Shown here: one piece after another, positions 45,370 through 55,203 of the stretch
Position numbering within the stretch: position 1 is the first letter of the stretch
How the letters are laid out: each line of letters begins with the position of its first letter
Notes under the pieces: model-generated
Told to the model about the DNA's origin: nothing
The model's input: the letters and a program-made list of their open reading frames with translations, nothing else
The model's database searches: none
Made by a program: the position numbers and the translations under genes
Assembly: GCA_026415395.1 (NCBI GenBank)
Contig: JAOAHD010000016.1
Location: 186,001 to 250,000 of the forward strand
Origin: Candidatus Binatia bacterium
Lineage (GTDB): Bacteria > Desulfobacterota > Binatia > HRBIN30
Direction of reading: 5' to 3'
Length of the DNA stretch: 64,000 bases

Positions 45370-46413
45370 TCAGACCAAGCCGAGGCGGGCCGCGACGTCT
45401 TCGTAGTTCGGCACCTCGGCGTACAGCTTTTCAAGGTCGTTCCGGGCACGCCGAACGTCGCCCAGGCCTTCGTAAACCAGAGCGCGCTCGTAGCGGAGGG
45501 CGCGGAGCAACTCTGGGTCTCTGCCTGCCGTCTTCCGGAGCGCCGTGCTCAGCGTCTCCAGCGCGGCAGCAAGTAAACCGAGTCGACGTAGAGCCCTGGC
45601 TTTGTAAAGCAGCAGCGCGGTGTGCAGCGGGGTGTCGTTCTCTACACCGGCGGCCAACTGCACGACCTCCTGCAGCGACTCGCGATCGTTCGGGCGTGCG
45701 TCCAAGAGCAGCTCGGCTAACGAAAGGCGCACCACGAGATCGTCCGGCGCAAGCGAGCGTAGCCGCTCGAGGCAGAGCGATGCATCCACCCACTGTCCGG
45801 TGTGCTGATAGAGCTCGGCGAGAGCAAGGAGCAGCCCCTGCAGGTTCGGGCCAACGTGGGCACAGATCTCCGGGGCAATGCGCACACTGACGGTGAGGGC
45901 CACACCGTACTTGGCGAACAACGTTCCAAGCTCCTTCTCGTGCTCCAAGGCGAAGGTAAGGTGCCGCTTTGCCTTGTCCCAATCGCCCCGCTCGAATGCC
46001 AGCACACCGGCAAAAAACGCCGCATCGGCAAGCTGCGGGGCTTGGTCCAGCATCGCCAAAGCTTGCGCCGTCTCGCCCTGCACCAGCGCGCGACAGCCAT
46101 CCACAAACGCTTCTTCCTCCTTGGGCGTCCACAGCCGCGCAAAAAAGCCTAGCGTGAGGCGATCTTCCGGCCTGACCGCAGGCAGAGCCGGCTCGCTGAC
46201 CTGCGCATTTCCCCCGCGACTGGTTTTCTTCGTCGGAAAAGTCGTCGTGTAAAAGATTCCTGTTCCGGGAATGCCAACGGTGGCGCGCTGTCCACCCGGA
46301 CCGATCGTGAACTTGGCCCCGCGCGGCCCGAAACTCAGCGATGCTCCCGACTTGCTCAGGTTCACGCTCACCCCTGGCAAGATCTGCACCCGCCGCCAAA
46401 AACGAAATCCCAT
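45370..46413 (-). CDS. DUF4236 plus TPR-type protein
   Basis: About 347 aa. The N-terminal MGFRFWRRVQILPGVSVNLS, SFGPRGAKFTIG and GIPGTGIFYTT are the DUF4236 signature. Residues about 95-345 form helix-pair repeats of TPR type (LAELYQHTGQWVDASLCLE, ALVYEGLGDVRRARNDLE). No signal peptide. The SD GGAGG lies before the ATG at 46413; a GTG two codons earlier overlaps it. Function unknown; the TPR part suggests a protein-binding scaffold. Confidence 0.75.
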   Translation of the reverse strand: MGFRFWRRVQILPGVSVNLSKSGASLSFGPRGAKFTIGPGGQRATVGIPGTGIFYTTTFPTKKTSRGGNAQVSEPALPAVRPEDRLTLGFFARLWTPKEEEAFVDGCRALVQGETAQALAMLDQAPQLADAAFFAGVLAFERGDWDKAKRHLTFALEHEKELGTLFAKYGVALTVSVRIAPEICAHVGPNLQGLLLALAELYQHTGQWVDASLCLERLRSLAPDDLVVRLSLAELLLDARPNDRESLQEVVQLAAGVENDTPLHTALLLYKARALRRLGLLAAALETLSTALRKTAGRDPELLRALRYERALVYEGLGDVRRARNDLEKLYAEVPNYEDVAARLGLV

Positions 46414-46562
46414 GGGCACCTCCTTCGGCTGGCTTTCTGCCCCACTCGTGTGCCATCACGTCTCGGGGCCCGAGTCAAGCGCCGGGCGCGCATGTTGAGC
46501 CCTCCGCCCCTCTCCGGCGCCTCGAGATTACCGTCAGCAACGCGCGCGCAACTCGCGCCGAT

Positions 46563-48647
46563 TCAAATCTGGTAGTTGTGTACGAACACGCGCATTTTCT
46601 TCGGAAAGACAAACAGCCGCTCCGCCGGCTGTGGGCGCAGCTCCGCGTAACGTTCCCACGGCAACTCCACGCGCAGCACCATGCCGAAGTGCACCGCGTG
46701 GAGTTCCAGTTTCACGGTGCCACCGAGCGGATTCACGCGTAGCAGGCGGGCTTCCACGCTATATACGCCACGGGGGATGCGATCCACTTCCAGTTCATGC
46801 GGGCGCACATACGCCACGGCGGCTTCTCCGTCGGCCTGTTCCTCTTCGCTCACACCTAGCGGGGCAACGAACCCTTGCCCCTCCCGCACGCGGCCAGGGA
46901 ACTTATTCACGTAGCCGAGGAATTCAGTGACGAATGCATTCGCTGGATGCTCGAAGACCTCCACTGGTGTTCCCGTTTGCTCGACCTTGCCATGATTCAA
47001 CAACACAACCTGATCCGCTACCTCGAATGCCTCCTCCTGGTCGTGGGTAACGAACACACTCGTCACGCCTATCTCATCGTGTAAGCGGCGAAGCCATTCC
47101 CGCAGTTCGCGGCGCACTTTGGCGTCGAGGGCGCCGAACGGCTCGTCGAGCAACAAAACCTCGGGCTCCGCGGCTAGTGCCCGTGCCAGGGCAACACGTT
47201 GCCGTTGGCCACCTGAAAGCTCGGCAGGCCGCTTCCCTTCGAGCCCCTCGAGGCGCACCAAATGCAACAGTTCGCGCACGCGGCGATCCACTTGCCGGCG
47301 TGGCCACCGACGCACGCGCAGCCCAAAGGCCACGTTTTCGTACACTGTCAGATGCCGAAACAGCGCATAGTGCTGGAACACGAATCCTACGTTGCGCTGG
47401 TGGGGAGATTCACCGGTGACATCACGCCCGCGGTAAAGTACAAGCCCGCGGTCAGGTTGCTCCAGTCCCGCAATGATCCGCAGTAACGTAGTCTTTCCCG
47501 AACCCGACGGACCGAGGAGGGCAAGCAAGCTCCCCGTGGGTACGGTGAAACTCACATTGTCCAACGCCACGAAGCGCCCGAACGACTTGCTCACTCCCTC
47601 CACTCGGATGCCATCTTCTGTGCCGCTCGCAGAGGGAGACGCCGAAAACGTGCTCGGTGCGGCACTAGCGGTTTGCGCAGAGTGAACCGGCCCGGTTGCC
47701 ACATGGTCACCACGACCTTGCCCTTCCTCTTGTCCCCGCGAGGGATCGTCCTCGCTTTCGAACGCTTGCAGCTCCTGGCGTGTCCTTCGCTCGAGCCACG
47801 TTTTCGCGACCACGGTGGCCATGCCGAGCAAAGCGAGCAAACTCGCGACAGCAAACGCGCCGGGTAGATCGTAATCCTGGAACAACTTCTCGACCCGCAG
47901 CGGTAAGGTATCGGTCACCCCGGTGATGCGTCCCGACACTACATACACTGCGCCGAATTCGCCCATGGCTCGCGCGTTGCACAAAACCACGGCGTACAAG
48001 AGGCCCCAACGGATGTTCCGCAGGGTAATTTTGCCCCACATCTGCCACGCACTCGCCCCCAGGCTACGCGCTGCCAACTCCTCCTCCGCACCGACGGCTT
48101 GCAACAACGCTACCAATTGTCGCGCCACGATGGGGAACGTAACCAGCACGGTGGCAAGCACGAGCCCTGGCTCAGCAAACACGATCCTGATGCCCCACGC
48201 CTCCAGCCACGGGTACAAGGGCCCCCGGGCACCGAACACGAGAACCAAGCTCAGCCCCGCCACTACGGGAGACACCGACAGCGGCAGGTCGATCACGGCC
48301 GCTAACAGCTTGCGGCCGAAAAACTCGAAGCGAGCCAATAACCACGCTGCGCACAAGCCGAAGCCGGTATTGATCGCCACGGCAAGCAAGGCCACGCGCA
48401 GAGTCAGCGACGCAGCAGCCCGGGTGTCGGGATCGCCTACAAGCTGGCGCAAAAACGCACGCGGGCCATGCACTAGTGCTTGCGAAGCGATGACACCAAG
48501 CGGCAGCAGGATCAAAAGACCGACAACCACGAGCGCCGAGGAGGCCACCACAGCGTTGGCCCACTGTTCAACCTGCAAGAGCCGCTTTGGCCGCTCCTTG
48601 AACCACCGGTTCATTACTAACCGCTTGCGGATTTCCTCAGCCCACAT
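46563..48647 (-). CDS. cysWA: CysW-CysA fusion: sulfate permease joined to its ATPase
   Basis: A 694-residue fusion. Residues about 1-275 form a CysW-type permease with [40 protein letters not shown] and the [12 protein letters not shown] loop. A hydrophilic linker rich in Glu/Ser/Gly (about 285-340) leads to an ABC ATPase: Walker [13 protein letters not shown], signature [15 protein letters not shown], Walker [14 protein letters not shown], and a CysA-type TOBE region. No stop or frameshift separates the halves. Normally these are separate subunits. It overlaps the cysT stop by 11 bases. The start MWAEEIRK is chosen over an earlier Arg/Trp-rich reading. Confidence 0.9.
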   Translation of the reverse strand: MWAEEIRKRLVMNRWFKERPKRLLQVEQWANAVVASSALVVVGLLILLPLGVIASQALVHGPRAFLRQLVGDPDTRAAASLTLRVALLAVAINTGFGLCAAWLLARFEFFGRKLLAAVIDLPLSVSPVVAGLSLVLVFGARGPLYPWLEAWGIRIVFAEPGLVLATVLVTFPIVARQLVALLQAVGAEEELAARSLGASAWQMWGKITLRNIRWGLLYAVVLCNARAMGEFGAVYVVSGRITGVTDTLPLRVEKLFQDYDLPGAFAVASLLALLGMATVVAKTWLERRTRQELQAFESEDDPSRGQEEGQGRGDHVATGPVHSAQTASAAPSTFSASPSASGTEDGIRVEGVSKSFGRFVALDNVSFTVPTGSLLALLGPSGSGKTTLLRIIAGLEQPDRGLVLYRGRDVTGESPHQRNVGFVFQHYALFRHLTVYENVAFGLRVRRWPRRQVDRRVRELLHLVRLEGLEGKRPAELSGGQRQRVALARALAAEPEVLLLDEPFGALDAKVRRELREWLRRLHDEIGVTSVFVTHDQEEAFEVADQVVLLNHGKVEQTGTPVEVFEHPANAFVTEFLGYVNKFPGRVREGQGFVAPLGVSEEEQADGEAAVAYVRPHELEVDRIPRGVYSVEARLLRVNPLGGTVKLELHAVHFGMVLRVELPWERYAELRPQPAERLFVFPKKMRVFVHNYQI

Positions 48648-49461
48648 AGCGCGCCCCCCAACGATGCAGAACTTCGATCGTGAGCAGAACGAGCAGCGAG
48701 GCGCCCAAAAGCACCGAGGCAACCGCTGCAGCCTCGGCGTATGCGAACTCCTCCAAGCGCGCGACGACCAAAACCGGCGCAATCTCCGTGACGAAGGGCT
48801 TGTTCCCCGAAACGAACACCACCGAACCGTACTCGCCGGCCGCCCGAGAGAAGGCCAAAGCAAAACCGGTTAGGAGTGCCGGGACGAGTTGGGGAATCTG
48901 GACACGAACCAACGTCTGCCAACGCGACGCACCGAGGCAAGCGGCTGCCTCCTCGAGTTCCCTTTCCAAATTGGCAATCACCGGCTGCAGGCTGCGCACA
49001 GCCAGCGGGAAACTCACGAATACCAGCACCAACACGACCGCCGCACGGGAGTACGCCAGAGTCACGCCCCAGCGAGTCAGGTACTGGCCGAGGAAGCCGT
49101 TCGGTGCGTACAAATTCGCGTACACCAAACCCGCTACGGCCGTCGGCAATGCCAGAGGAACATCTACCAGGGCGTCGACGAGTCCGCGTGCCGGGAACGT
49201 TGCCCGCACCAGCGCCCACGCGACAACACTGCCGAGAAGCGTCGCCACGGTCGCGGCCAAGAGAGCGGCACCGAAGGTGAGCTGGTATGCAGCGAGCGCG
49301 CGCGGCGTGAGCACGGCAGCCCAGAACCCATGCCAGCCGAGCGACGCAGCGTGGAGCAACACCGCACCAAGCGGCAAAGCCACCACAACCGCCACCGAAA
49401 CCACGGACAAGGTAAGGGCGGCGCGAAACCCGGGAAGAATCCTGCGCTCGTAGCGACTCAT
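48637..49461 (-). CDS. cysT: Sulfate/thiosulfate permease CysT (CysU)
   Basis: A 274-residue membrane protein with six segments and the permease motif [20 protein letters not shown] (EAA loop), plus [19 protein letters not shown] typical of CysT. It pairs with the CysW half of the fusion as the channel. The ATG overlaps the binding-protein stop (ATGA). Normal length. Confidence 0.92.
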   Translation of the reverse strand: MSRYERRILPGFRAALTLSVVSVAVVVALPLGAVLLHAASLGWHGFWAAVLTPRALAAYQLTFGAALLAATVATLLGSVVAWALVRATFPARGLVDALVDVPLALPTAVAGLVYANLYAPNGFLGQYLTRWGVTLAYSRAAVVLVLVFVSFPLAVRSLQPVIANLERELEEAAACLGASRWQTLVRVQIPQLVPALLTGFALAFSRAAGEYGSVVFVSGNKPFVTEIAPVLVVARLEEFAYAEAAAVASVLLGASLLVLLTIEVLHRWGARYVG

Positions 49462-50555
49462 CGCTGCCCCTCCCCCGATGCAAAGATCCGGTCGAACAGC
49501 GCGCCTTCGGCAAAGAACTTCTCCTGGGCGGCCTCCCAACCGGAAACAATCTCCTGAACGCGGAACAGCCGAAGCGCCGGAAACCGCTCCGCGTAGCGCT
49601 CCAGTACAGCGCGATCGACGGGGCGGTAGTAGTGTTGCGCGATCATCTCTTGCGCCGCCGGGGTAAACAAAAAACGCAAGTACGCTTCCGCCACCGCCCG
49701 AGTTCCCTTACGCTCCACCACACGATCGACCCATGCAACCGGCGGCTCTGCCAAAATACTGATGGGCGGGTAGACGATTTCGACTCCTCCTTGAGACTCG
49801 CGAACTTCGAGGTGGGCCTCGTTCTCCCAACTGAGGTGCACATCTCCCATGCCCCGCTGCACAAAGGTGGTAGTTGCACCACGGGCACCGGTGTCCAACA
49901 CGGGCACATTGCGATACAGCTTGGTGACGTAATCGCGAGCATCGGCCTCCGAGCCGCCACGGAGAACCACCGCGCCCCAAGCGGCGAGGAAGCTCAGGCG
50001 TCCGTTGCCCGATGTCTTGGGATTGGGCGTGATCACTTGCACGCCCGGGCGAACAAGGTCAGCCCAGTCCCGAATGTTTTTCGGATTGCCCTTACGCACG
50101 ACGAACACGATGGTGGACACGTAAGGCACGGAATTGTTCGGCAGCCGCTGTTCCCAGCCCTCCGGAATCAAGCCCGCCTTGCGGATTGCATCCACGTCCG
50201 GCCACAACGCCAGGGTCACAACATCGGCGGCCAAGCCGTCGATCACCGCACGAGCCTGACTTCCCGAGCCCCCGTGCGATTGACGGATGACCAACCTTTT
50301 GCCGCCTTCGGCTTCGTACTTGGCGCGAAATGCGCCGTTCAGGTCGCGCCACAGCTCCCGCGTTGGATCGTACGAGGCGTTGAGCAACTCGAGCGCCTCC
50401 TCGGCGAGCGCGGGGAAGGCAAGGCCCACCGCTCCCGCCATCCACACGCAAAGTGGCAGGACGACCCACAAACTTGCGTAACGACGCCGACGGGAGACGC
50501 GCGAAAATTGCCGTTCGGCACCGTATCCAATTCCCGATGCAATCGGAGTTCTCAT
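49458..50555 (-). CDS. cysP: Sulfate-binding periplasmic protein
   Basis: A 365-residue binding protein (Sbp/CysP). An extended twin-charged N-terminus (SRVSRRRRYAS) precedes the signal helix ending FPALAEE; then ELLNASYDPTREL, QSHGGSGSQARAVIDGL, TPNPKTSGNGRLSFLAAWG and GMGDVHLSWENEAHLE, all family-specific. It delivers sulfate or thiosulfate to CysT-CysWA. An excellent SD (AGGAGGG) precedes the ATG. First gene of the operon, behind the attenuator-like leader. Confidence 0.93.
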   Translation of the reverse strand: MRTPIASGIGYGAERQFSRVSRRRRYASLWVVLPLCVWMAGAVGLAFPALAEEALELLNASYDPTRELWRDLNGAFRAKYEAEGGKRLVIRQSHGGSGSQARAVIDGLAADVVTLALWPDVDAIRKAGLIPEGWEQRLPNNSVPYVSTIVFVVRKGNPKNIRDWADLVRPGVQVITPNPKTSGNGRLSFLAAWGAVVLRGGSEADARDYVTKLYRNVPVLDTGARGATTTFVQRGMGDVHLSWENEAHLEVRESQGGVEIVYPPISILAEPPVAWVDRVVERKGTRAVAEAYLRFLFTPAAQEMIAQHYYRPVDRAVLERYAERFPALRLFRVQEIVSGWEAAQEKFFAEGALFDRIFASGEGQR

Positions 50556-50600
50556 AAATCCCTCCTCGACGAGTGAAAGAATGACAACGCTCGATGTGCC

Positions 50601-50640
50601 GCCTCTCGCCCCACCGCCGTCGCGGAGCGCGGCGAGAGGC
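50601..50640 (-). promoter_or_regulatory. Hairpin in the cysP leader
   Basis: GCCTCTCGCC (50601-50610) pairs with GGCGAGAGGC (50631-50640), a 10-base-pair stem, between the terminator and the cysP ribosome site. It may stabilise the leader or pause polymerase; no riboswitch family is recognised. Confidence 0.5.
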
Positions 50641-50653
50641 AGCGGTCTTGGCG

Positions 50654-50690
50654 CAAAACAACGAAGGCCCAGGGGCTTCCCGGGCCTTCG
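50654..50690 (-). terminator. Attenuator terminator before cysP
   Basis: On the minus strand CGAAGGCCC (50690-50682) pairs with GGGCCTTCG (50670-50662), 9 bp with an 11-base loop, followed by TTGTTTTG. It precedes cysP by about 100 bases. The 5' arm plus loop can instead pair with an upstream segment (50776-50760), giving a choice between termination and read-through. No other minus-strand gene lies upstream that would need it. Confidence 0.6.
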
Positions 50691-50715
50691 CGGGTGGTGC
50701 GTTGATTCTCAATTA

Positions 50716-50829
50716 TTACAACGCAACGCAGTGCCGGCGCACGCAGCGCACCACCACCCGGCCCCGGGAGAACCCCTGAGCCTGACTACAGCAACAACAG
50801 CAGTAAGTACGCGGTGCATGCGAACTCAT
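50716..50829 (-). CDS. Polycysteine leader peptide of the sulfate operon
   Basis: A 37-codon ORF, MSSHAPRTYCCCCCSQAQG followed by an Arg/Val/Cys tail ending CVAL, stop TAA. Codons 10-14 are five consecutive Cys codons (50788-50802). It ends 26 bases before the terminator arm. The downstream segment 50776-50760 can pair with the terminator's 5' arm. Ribosome stalling on Cys codons would free that segment. This is the expected design of a cysteine-sensing leader for sulfate uptake. The ribosome site is weak, and an overlapping frame (50709-50819) is the competing reading. Confidence 0.6.
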   Translation of the reverse strand: MSSHAPRTYCCCCCSQAQGFSRGRVVVRCVRRHCVAL

Positions 50830-51799
50830 GCGACGCCGTTGCCTACCTTCGCACGCAGGAAAACGCAAGCGCCGCGTTTCCACGCTCGTGGAAGCGAGCG
50901 TCCTCGGACCGAGTACGCGAAGCGCCGAGCTCCACACCGGCAAATTCTCATTGCAGAGCAGCGACATCAATCAGGCGCCGGTGCGGGCTACGGAATCCTC
51001 AGAGCTCGGAGAGCCAAACACGAAGCGAGGTCGCCGCGTTTCCATGCACGCATCGAGACGAAGGGGGGTTCGTCAATGAGGACCATCTGGGTGCCCGTTT
51101 CATCGAAGCAGCCCTGAGCGCCGAAGCGCGTATTCGCCAGTGGACATCCAACCTCGCGCCGGCCATGTATGTTAGCGTCCATTCTTCTGGACGAAGCAGC
51201 GAGGCTAGTTTTGTTGAGCCTGGGCGAAGCGGACTATGTCGGCGCGGGCGGTGTCGTGCTGGGCGTCGCTAGTCGTGGAGGAGCGATAGGCGAGAAGGTA
51301 GCGGCCACTGCAGCAGTGCAGCGTGTGCGCTGCTGCGGATGGGGAACGACAGGCGGCGCAGCATTGGCGCTGCAAACGCGCCGGGCTTTGGGTTCGACCG
51401 CTGGAGCGTGTTTCCCTCCGATGGGGTTGCGAAGAGCAACCGCGACGCAGGCCAGGCCAGCCCCCCGCCACTCCCGCCAGCACCTCACTGCTACCGAACT
51501 GCTACCGACCTGCCTGTATGCGTTGGTCTCCCCGCTCTGGCCAGCGGCCAGCCCACCGCACGGCACCGGCACAGTGGGGCGGAGGCCAAGGAAATGCCGG
51601 TGCCCTTTGCGGGTGCGGCGTACGCGCGAGCCAATCAAACATGTTCTGACGAGGCCAAGTTTGCGGCGGAGATCATTGGCTACGAGCCGAAGGACGACCA
51701 GCCCCTCATCGAGGCCGGAACCCTGGTGGTATCGAACCTGGCCCTCTCACCTACCATCGGTTCTCCCGGGGGCACTTGTAGGAGCCGAGGAGAAGGAAC
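50830..51799. other. Low-information region with a possible gene remnant
   Basis: Nearly 1 kb with many overlapping frames and no intact gene. A stretch at about 51595-51777 (plus) reads MPVPFAGAAYARANQTCSD, then KFAAEIIGYEPKDDQPLIE and GTLVVSNLALSPTIGSPGG, which looks like genuine protein sequence and may be the end of a secreted or toxin-associated protein. The remainder is Arg/Pro/Ala-rich in all frames. Confidence 0.35.
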
Positions 51800-52704
51800 A
51801 TGGAACGGCTGGTCGTTCTCATCTGTGTGCAGTTGTCCCTGGCCTTGAGCTCGGCCCTGGCTTGGGCAGCAGAACAGCCCAGGCCAGAGGATATCGCGGC
51901 CCTTCGCCTGGCACTTGAGCGATATTTTTGTTTCAAGGGCTACTCGGGGTTTCTCAGGGACCGGGGCATGGACAAAACCCGAGAAGGCTACCGTGCTCAA
52001 CGTTGATGCCCGCTTCTACGCGATCCGGGAAAAGCTCCGAAACAAGCTCACCCGGCCGGAGATGATGACGTGGTTCTCCGAGGGAACGGTGAAGCCCGGT
52101 CACGCGCGGGTCGTACAAGCATTCGACTTGGCGGAGGACTCGTTTTGGGATGACCTCGGCAGACCGTGGTTGCGCCAGTGGTTTGCGGAGCGGCCCACAG
52201 TGTCATTCCAGCTTGCCATCCCACCAGATTGCCCGCGCTACGATCCGCCAACTCCCGAGAAGGAGCGCATGGTGGAGAACATCGTGCGAAACATGCGCAA
52301 CTTTATGCAGTGGATCGTCGATCATGAGCGTGCACGGGGCGAGAGGCCGTCGTACCCGGACAAAGTCACTTTGGTGATCGCCAATTTCAACGTGGAGGAT
52401 GACTTCACGTACGTGCTCATCAAAGAGCCGCACGAGGTCTGAAACATACAGCTCCACCTCAACAACGACACCGAAGACGAAGCCTACCAGCGGCAAGGAG
52501 AGTATTCCGTGTCGTCGGCGCCTCAGCAGCACGAAGCTGTCCGAAAGCGTCACCAAGCAGGTGACAGCTCGTTCGGCGGCAAAGATTCTGAAGCACGGGA
52601 TTTGGCGCACCAACGTGCTTGAGACTGCTGGAGCCACGGTGGGCGCCAGCACACCAGGGAGCGAGGGTTCACCCACGCCGAAGCCCGACAGTGAGCCTCA
52701 TTAA
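51800..52704 (+). pseudogene. Exported protein gene broken by two frameshifts and a TGA
   Basis: A GAGGAGAAGG ribosome site precedes ATG, giving a signal peptide (MERLVVLICVQLSLALSS to WAAEQ). The frame shifts near 51985 to one reading VLNVDARFYAIREKLRNKL, WFSEGTVKPGHARVVQAFD and VTLVIANFNVEDDFTYVLI. TGA at 52440 interrupts, yet the same frame continues NIQLHLNNDTEDEAYQRQ; after about 52515 the next frame (TKLSESVTKQVTARSAAK) ends at 52704. At least three lesions. Family unknown; looks like a decayed secreted protein. Confidence 0.55.
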
Positions 52705-53128
52705 GGATGAGGGCTTCACGGCGGTTGCGCCACGGCCCGCGCGACGAAGGCCTCAGGCTCCCGAACCCCGCCTGCTGATTCTGTGGCGAGAAGAACTCCG
52801 GAGCCCGTCGAAGCCGTGGTGGAGGCGCGGACTGGTGACGCCCCGGCCAGATCCAGCACGGCCCCGCACGGTTCGGCGATGGACAACCAATCGAGCGCGG
52901 GGCGTAGCGTGATGCCGTGAGTGCTCGACGATGACTGGGCGCGAATCCTCACGGGCACGGTCGCACCGGTGCGCGCCGTGGGCGCGGTGGCGCTGCGGTT
53001 TCGCGCATGCGGCCGCTCCGTCGTCACGCCGGGCGAACACCACGTGCGCGTTGCGCCCAGTCCGCATCGCAGCGGCAGAGCAGCATCAACGCCTGCCATC
53101 CGGAGATCCCGCTCCCCCAACCGCCGCG
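52705..53128. other. No gene recognised
   Basis: Between two broken genes. Arg/Pro-rich frames exist on both strands (one minus-strand frame runs 52716-53204) but none has a ribosome site or a family motif. Possibly eroded coding sequence upstream of the toxin-like fragment. Confidence 0.3.
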
Positions 53129-53500
53129 GTAAGTGCGCTACTGCTCGCTGCCGGTGCGTACGCGCTCTACTCCCGCCGCTCGAGCACGGGACAGCCGGCG
53201 GCAACGCAGGGTGGCGATAACAGCAATCCTGGCGGGAGAGCCAGCGTCACGCTCGAAGAGATGGAGGAGCTTTACAACGCGAAGCTTACGCCGAAGAGCG
53301 AGACTCGGTCCAGTTCGTACAGTGACAACTTCTTCGAAGTACGACCGGAAAACGGCGACGGCTACCTCACGCTGGGTGAGGCGAAATGACAGTGGCAGAA
53401 CGGCAATGGGGCGCCGGTTACGGTGGATGTGGACAAACTCGACTTCTCCGGACTGCCCGCCAAGAGCATCACCGATGCGCGATGTGAGAAGGTTGCTTGA
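53129..53500 (+). pseudogene. Toxin C-terminus-like fragment with in-frame TGA
   Basis: The frame shows one hydrophobic helix (ALLLAAGAYALYSRR), then VTLEEMEELYNAKLTPKSE, NFFEVRPENGDGYLTLGEAK and, after TGA at 53387, QWQNGNGAPVTVDVDKLDF and SGLPAKSITDARCEKVA. The LTLxEA...W..GNG.PVTVD pattern resembles segments near the end of polymorphic (RHS-type) toxins, from memory. The reading across the TGA is continuous and protein-like, so the stop probably inactivated a gene whose 5' part is already eroded. The immunity-like gene overlaps its end. Confidence 0.45.
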
Positions 53501-53861
53501 GCGCCGGTGGTGGCTCTTACCCGGTTCGGTCATGGTACTAGGCGTGGTCTCCTTGCGCGTTCAAGTCGTGCTCAGTCGCCTGCGAGTGACGACGGCTGAT
53601 TTGGTGTCGCTACAATCGTCGCTCGAAAACGAGATGCATGCGGGAAGTACAACTTACGCAAGGGTCGAACAGGCAACGCAGCGGTTACAGATCGCCACCC
53701 TCTCTTTAGTGAATCTGGGCGCGCTGGTCTCGTTGGTGACGTTGTTGCTTGCCTTGGTCTGCTTGCGGTTCTCGGAAATACCCTGGTGGGTGCGGGCGCT
53801 TACGATTGGCTACGCGCTCTACTGCAGCGTCTGGGCCGTACTGACGGCGCCGTTGGAGTAG
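53475..53861 (+). CDS. Small membrane protein, possible immunity partner
   Basis: A 128-residue frame, MRDVRRLLERRWWLLPGSVM, with three hydrophobic helices (about 13-35, 73-98, 103-125) and a helical loop SLENEMHAGSTTYARVEQ. It overlaps the end of the toxin-like fragment by 26 bases in another frame, the usual spacing of a toxin-immunity pair. No family recognised, so immunity is an inference from position only. The frame is intact. Confidence 0.5.
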   Translation: MRDVRRLLERRWWLLPGSVMVLGVVSLRVQVVLSRLRVTTADLVSLQSSLENEMHAGSTTYARVEQATQRLQIATLSLVNLGALVSLVTLLLALVCLRFSEIPWWVRALTIGYALYCSVWAVLTAPLE

Positions 53862-54641
53862 GCCGGTCCACGACTCGGCGGAGGCCTGACCGGAGCGGAC
53901 GGCAGCAGCGTGGTCTTTTGGTCAGCGGGAGAGCCGCGCGGGATCGACGAAACGCGCCCACAGTGGTGGACACGCCCGCCCGATGCGGCGGGGTCTCACA
54001 GAGAGAAGGGGGCGGATGCCGGTGGCGAAGGTTCACTGGAACCGGTGACAGGAAGATTAAGCAAATACTCGCCTCGCGATGGTGCTGTTACAGAGAAAGG
54101 AACTCGATTGCAGCGCAGAGGGCCTCCTGAGGTCGGCCCGCTCAATTCCTGCGACCGTGTGTGCGTTCTCAGCCACCACCGGATCTCTACCCGGCTCCAG
54201 AGAAGCTGCTTGGACGGCAGCTGTTCGCATCACAACTCAACTACACTCGAGACATCTTGGTGGCAAGCTGGCCACGCGGCGACGGACGGTGCACTTCGCC
54301 AGCCGAGCCCTTCTGTCACTCCTCACGGCCTGTATGCGCTAGCGCAAAATGGGAGAAAAATACTCCAGCGTGGAAGGAGTATCATCGCACGGATATATGT
54401 GGAATCCGTTGCCGTCGATGAGTGCGGACTAGTTGTGGTGGTTACGACAGGAGTCAACGACGGCGCTACGGAGCGTGTCGTAATGGGCGCTCGCGTGTGC
54501 AGCATGGAGCAGGTTGGCTCCAGCGGTCAGCGCGGCAGCGATGATCTCGCGGGGCTAGCGATCGGGGACACGCGCGAGCTCCTCTGCAAAAGCGTCACAC
54601 TTCCGTAACCAATGAGGTAGCGGTGTTGCAGGCATGTCGAG
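53862..54641. other. Eroded coding-like region
   Basis: No intact gene. A plus-strand frame ending at 54608 contains RSIIARIYVESVAVDECGLV and LLCKSVTLP, which looks like a real C-terminus, while the neighbouring frame has LYPAPEKLLGRQLFASQLNY near 54185-54250. Together they may be a frameshifted small exported protein. Too degraded to name. Confidence 0.3.
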
Positions 54642-55169
54642 TTGCCGCGTCAGCACTCGTCCCGCCCCTTCCTACCGAAAAGCTCGCGCCCACCGCTACC
54701 GGCAGAGGCTCGGGAAGATCGTGTGGCGGTCCGCGCCTACGCGCAGGGCAGAGATACCATGCTCGAATATAATGACGGGACTGTAGAGGTACGTTCTGGT
54801 GGCACCGTTTCGTGGCGCAACAATAATCCCGGTAACCTCCACAACTATCCTTTCTCTCAGCGGCATGGCTCGATCGGTGAGGCCCACGGGTTCGTCGTGT
54901 TCCCAGATGAAGGAACGGGCCAGAGAGCCCTTGTCGACTTGCTCAATACGCAAGCATATCAAAGCCGCACGTTGAACCAGGCTATCGCGAGCTTTGCGCG
55001 CGACGCTAGCATCGCGCGTTACCAGCAACTTGTCAGTCGATGGACAGGCATTGCGGGAACAAGAAGGCTCGATCAGTTAACACCTTCTCAACTCCGCAGC
55101 GTCGCGTCGGCTATCCAGAGAATGGATGGCTGGCGAGTCAGGACAGTCACTTATGGCGTACCACAGTAG
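54642..55169 (+). CDS. P5-like peptidoglycan-hydrolase-type protein
   Basis: Up to 175 aa from a TTG; an ATG at 54759 gives a shorter form starting MLEYNDGTVEVRSGG. The core VSWRNNNPGNLHNYPFSQR, GEAHGFVVFPDEGTGQRAL and IASFARDASIARYQQLV resembles the WRNNNPGN-type lytic domain of phage PRM1-family P5 and of some toxin or tail-associated proteins. It would act on cell-wall peptidoglycan. Frame intact, start uncertain. Located among toxin-like debris, which fits an effector cargo role. Confidence 0.6.
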   Translation: MPRQHSSRPFLPKSSRPPLPAEAREDRVAVRAYAQGRDTMLEYNDGTVEVRSGGTVSWRNNNPGNLHNYPFSQRHGSIGEAHGFVVFPDEGTGQRALVDLLNTQAYQSRTLNQAIASFARDASIARYQQLVSRWTGIAGTRRLDQLTPSQLRSVASAIQRMDGWRVRTVTYGVPQ

Positions 55170-55203
55170 GTGTGCAACCGTGACGGCCCGATTGACGATT
55201 CGC

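Noticed and set aside
50709-50819. Alternative leader frame in the cysP leader starting at 50819, rich in Val
   Set aside because: It overlaps the polycysteine frame; the five-Cys run and its distance to the antiterminator segment fit a sulfate operon better. Kept as a competing reading.
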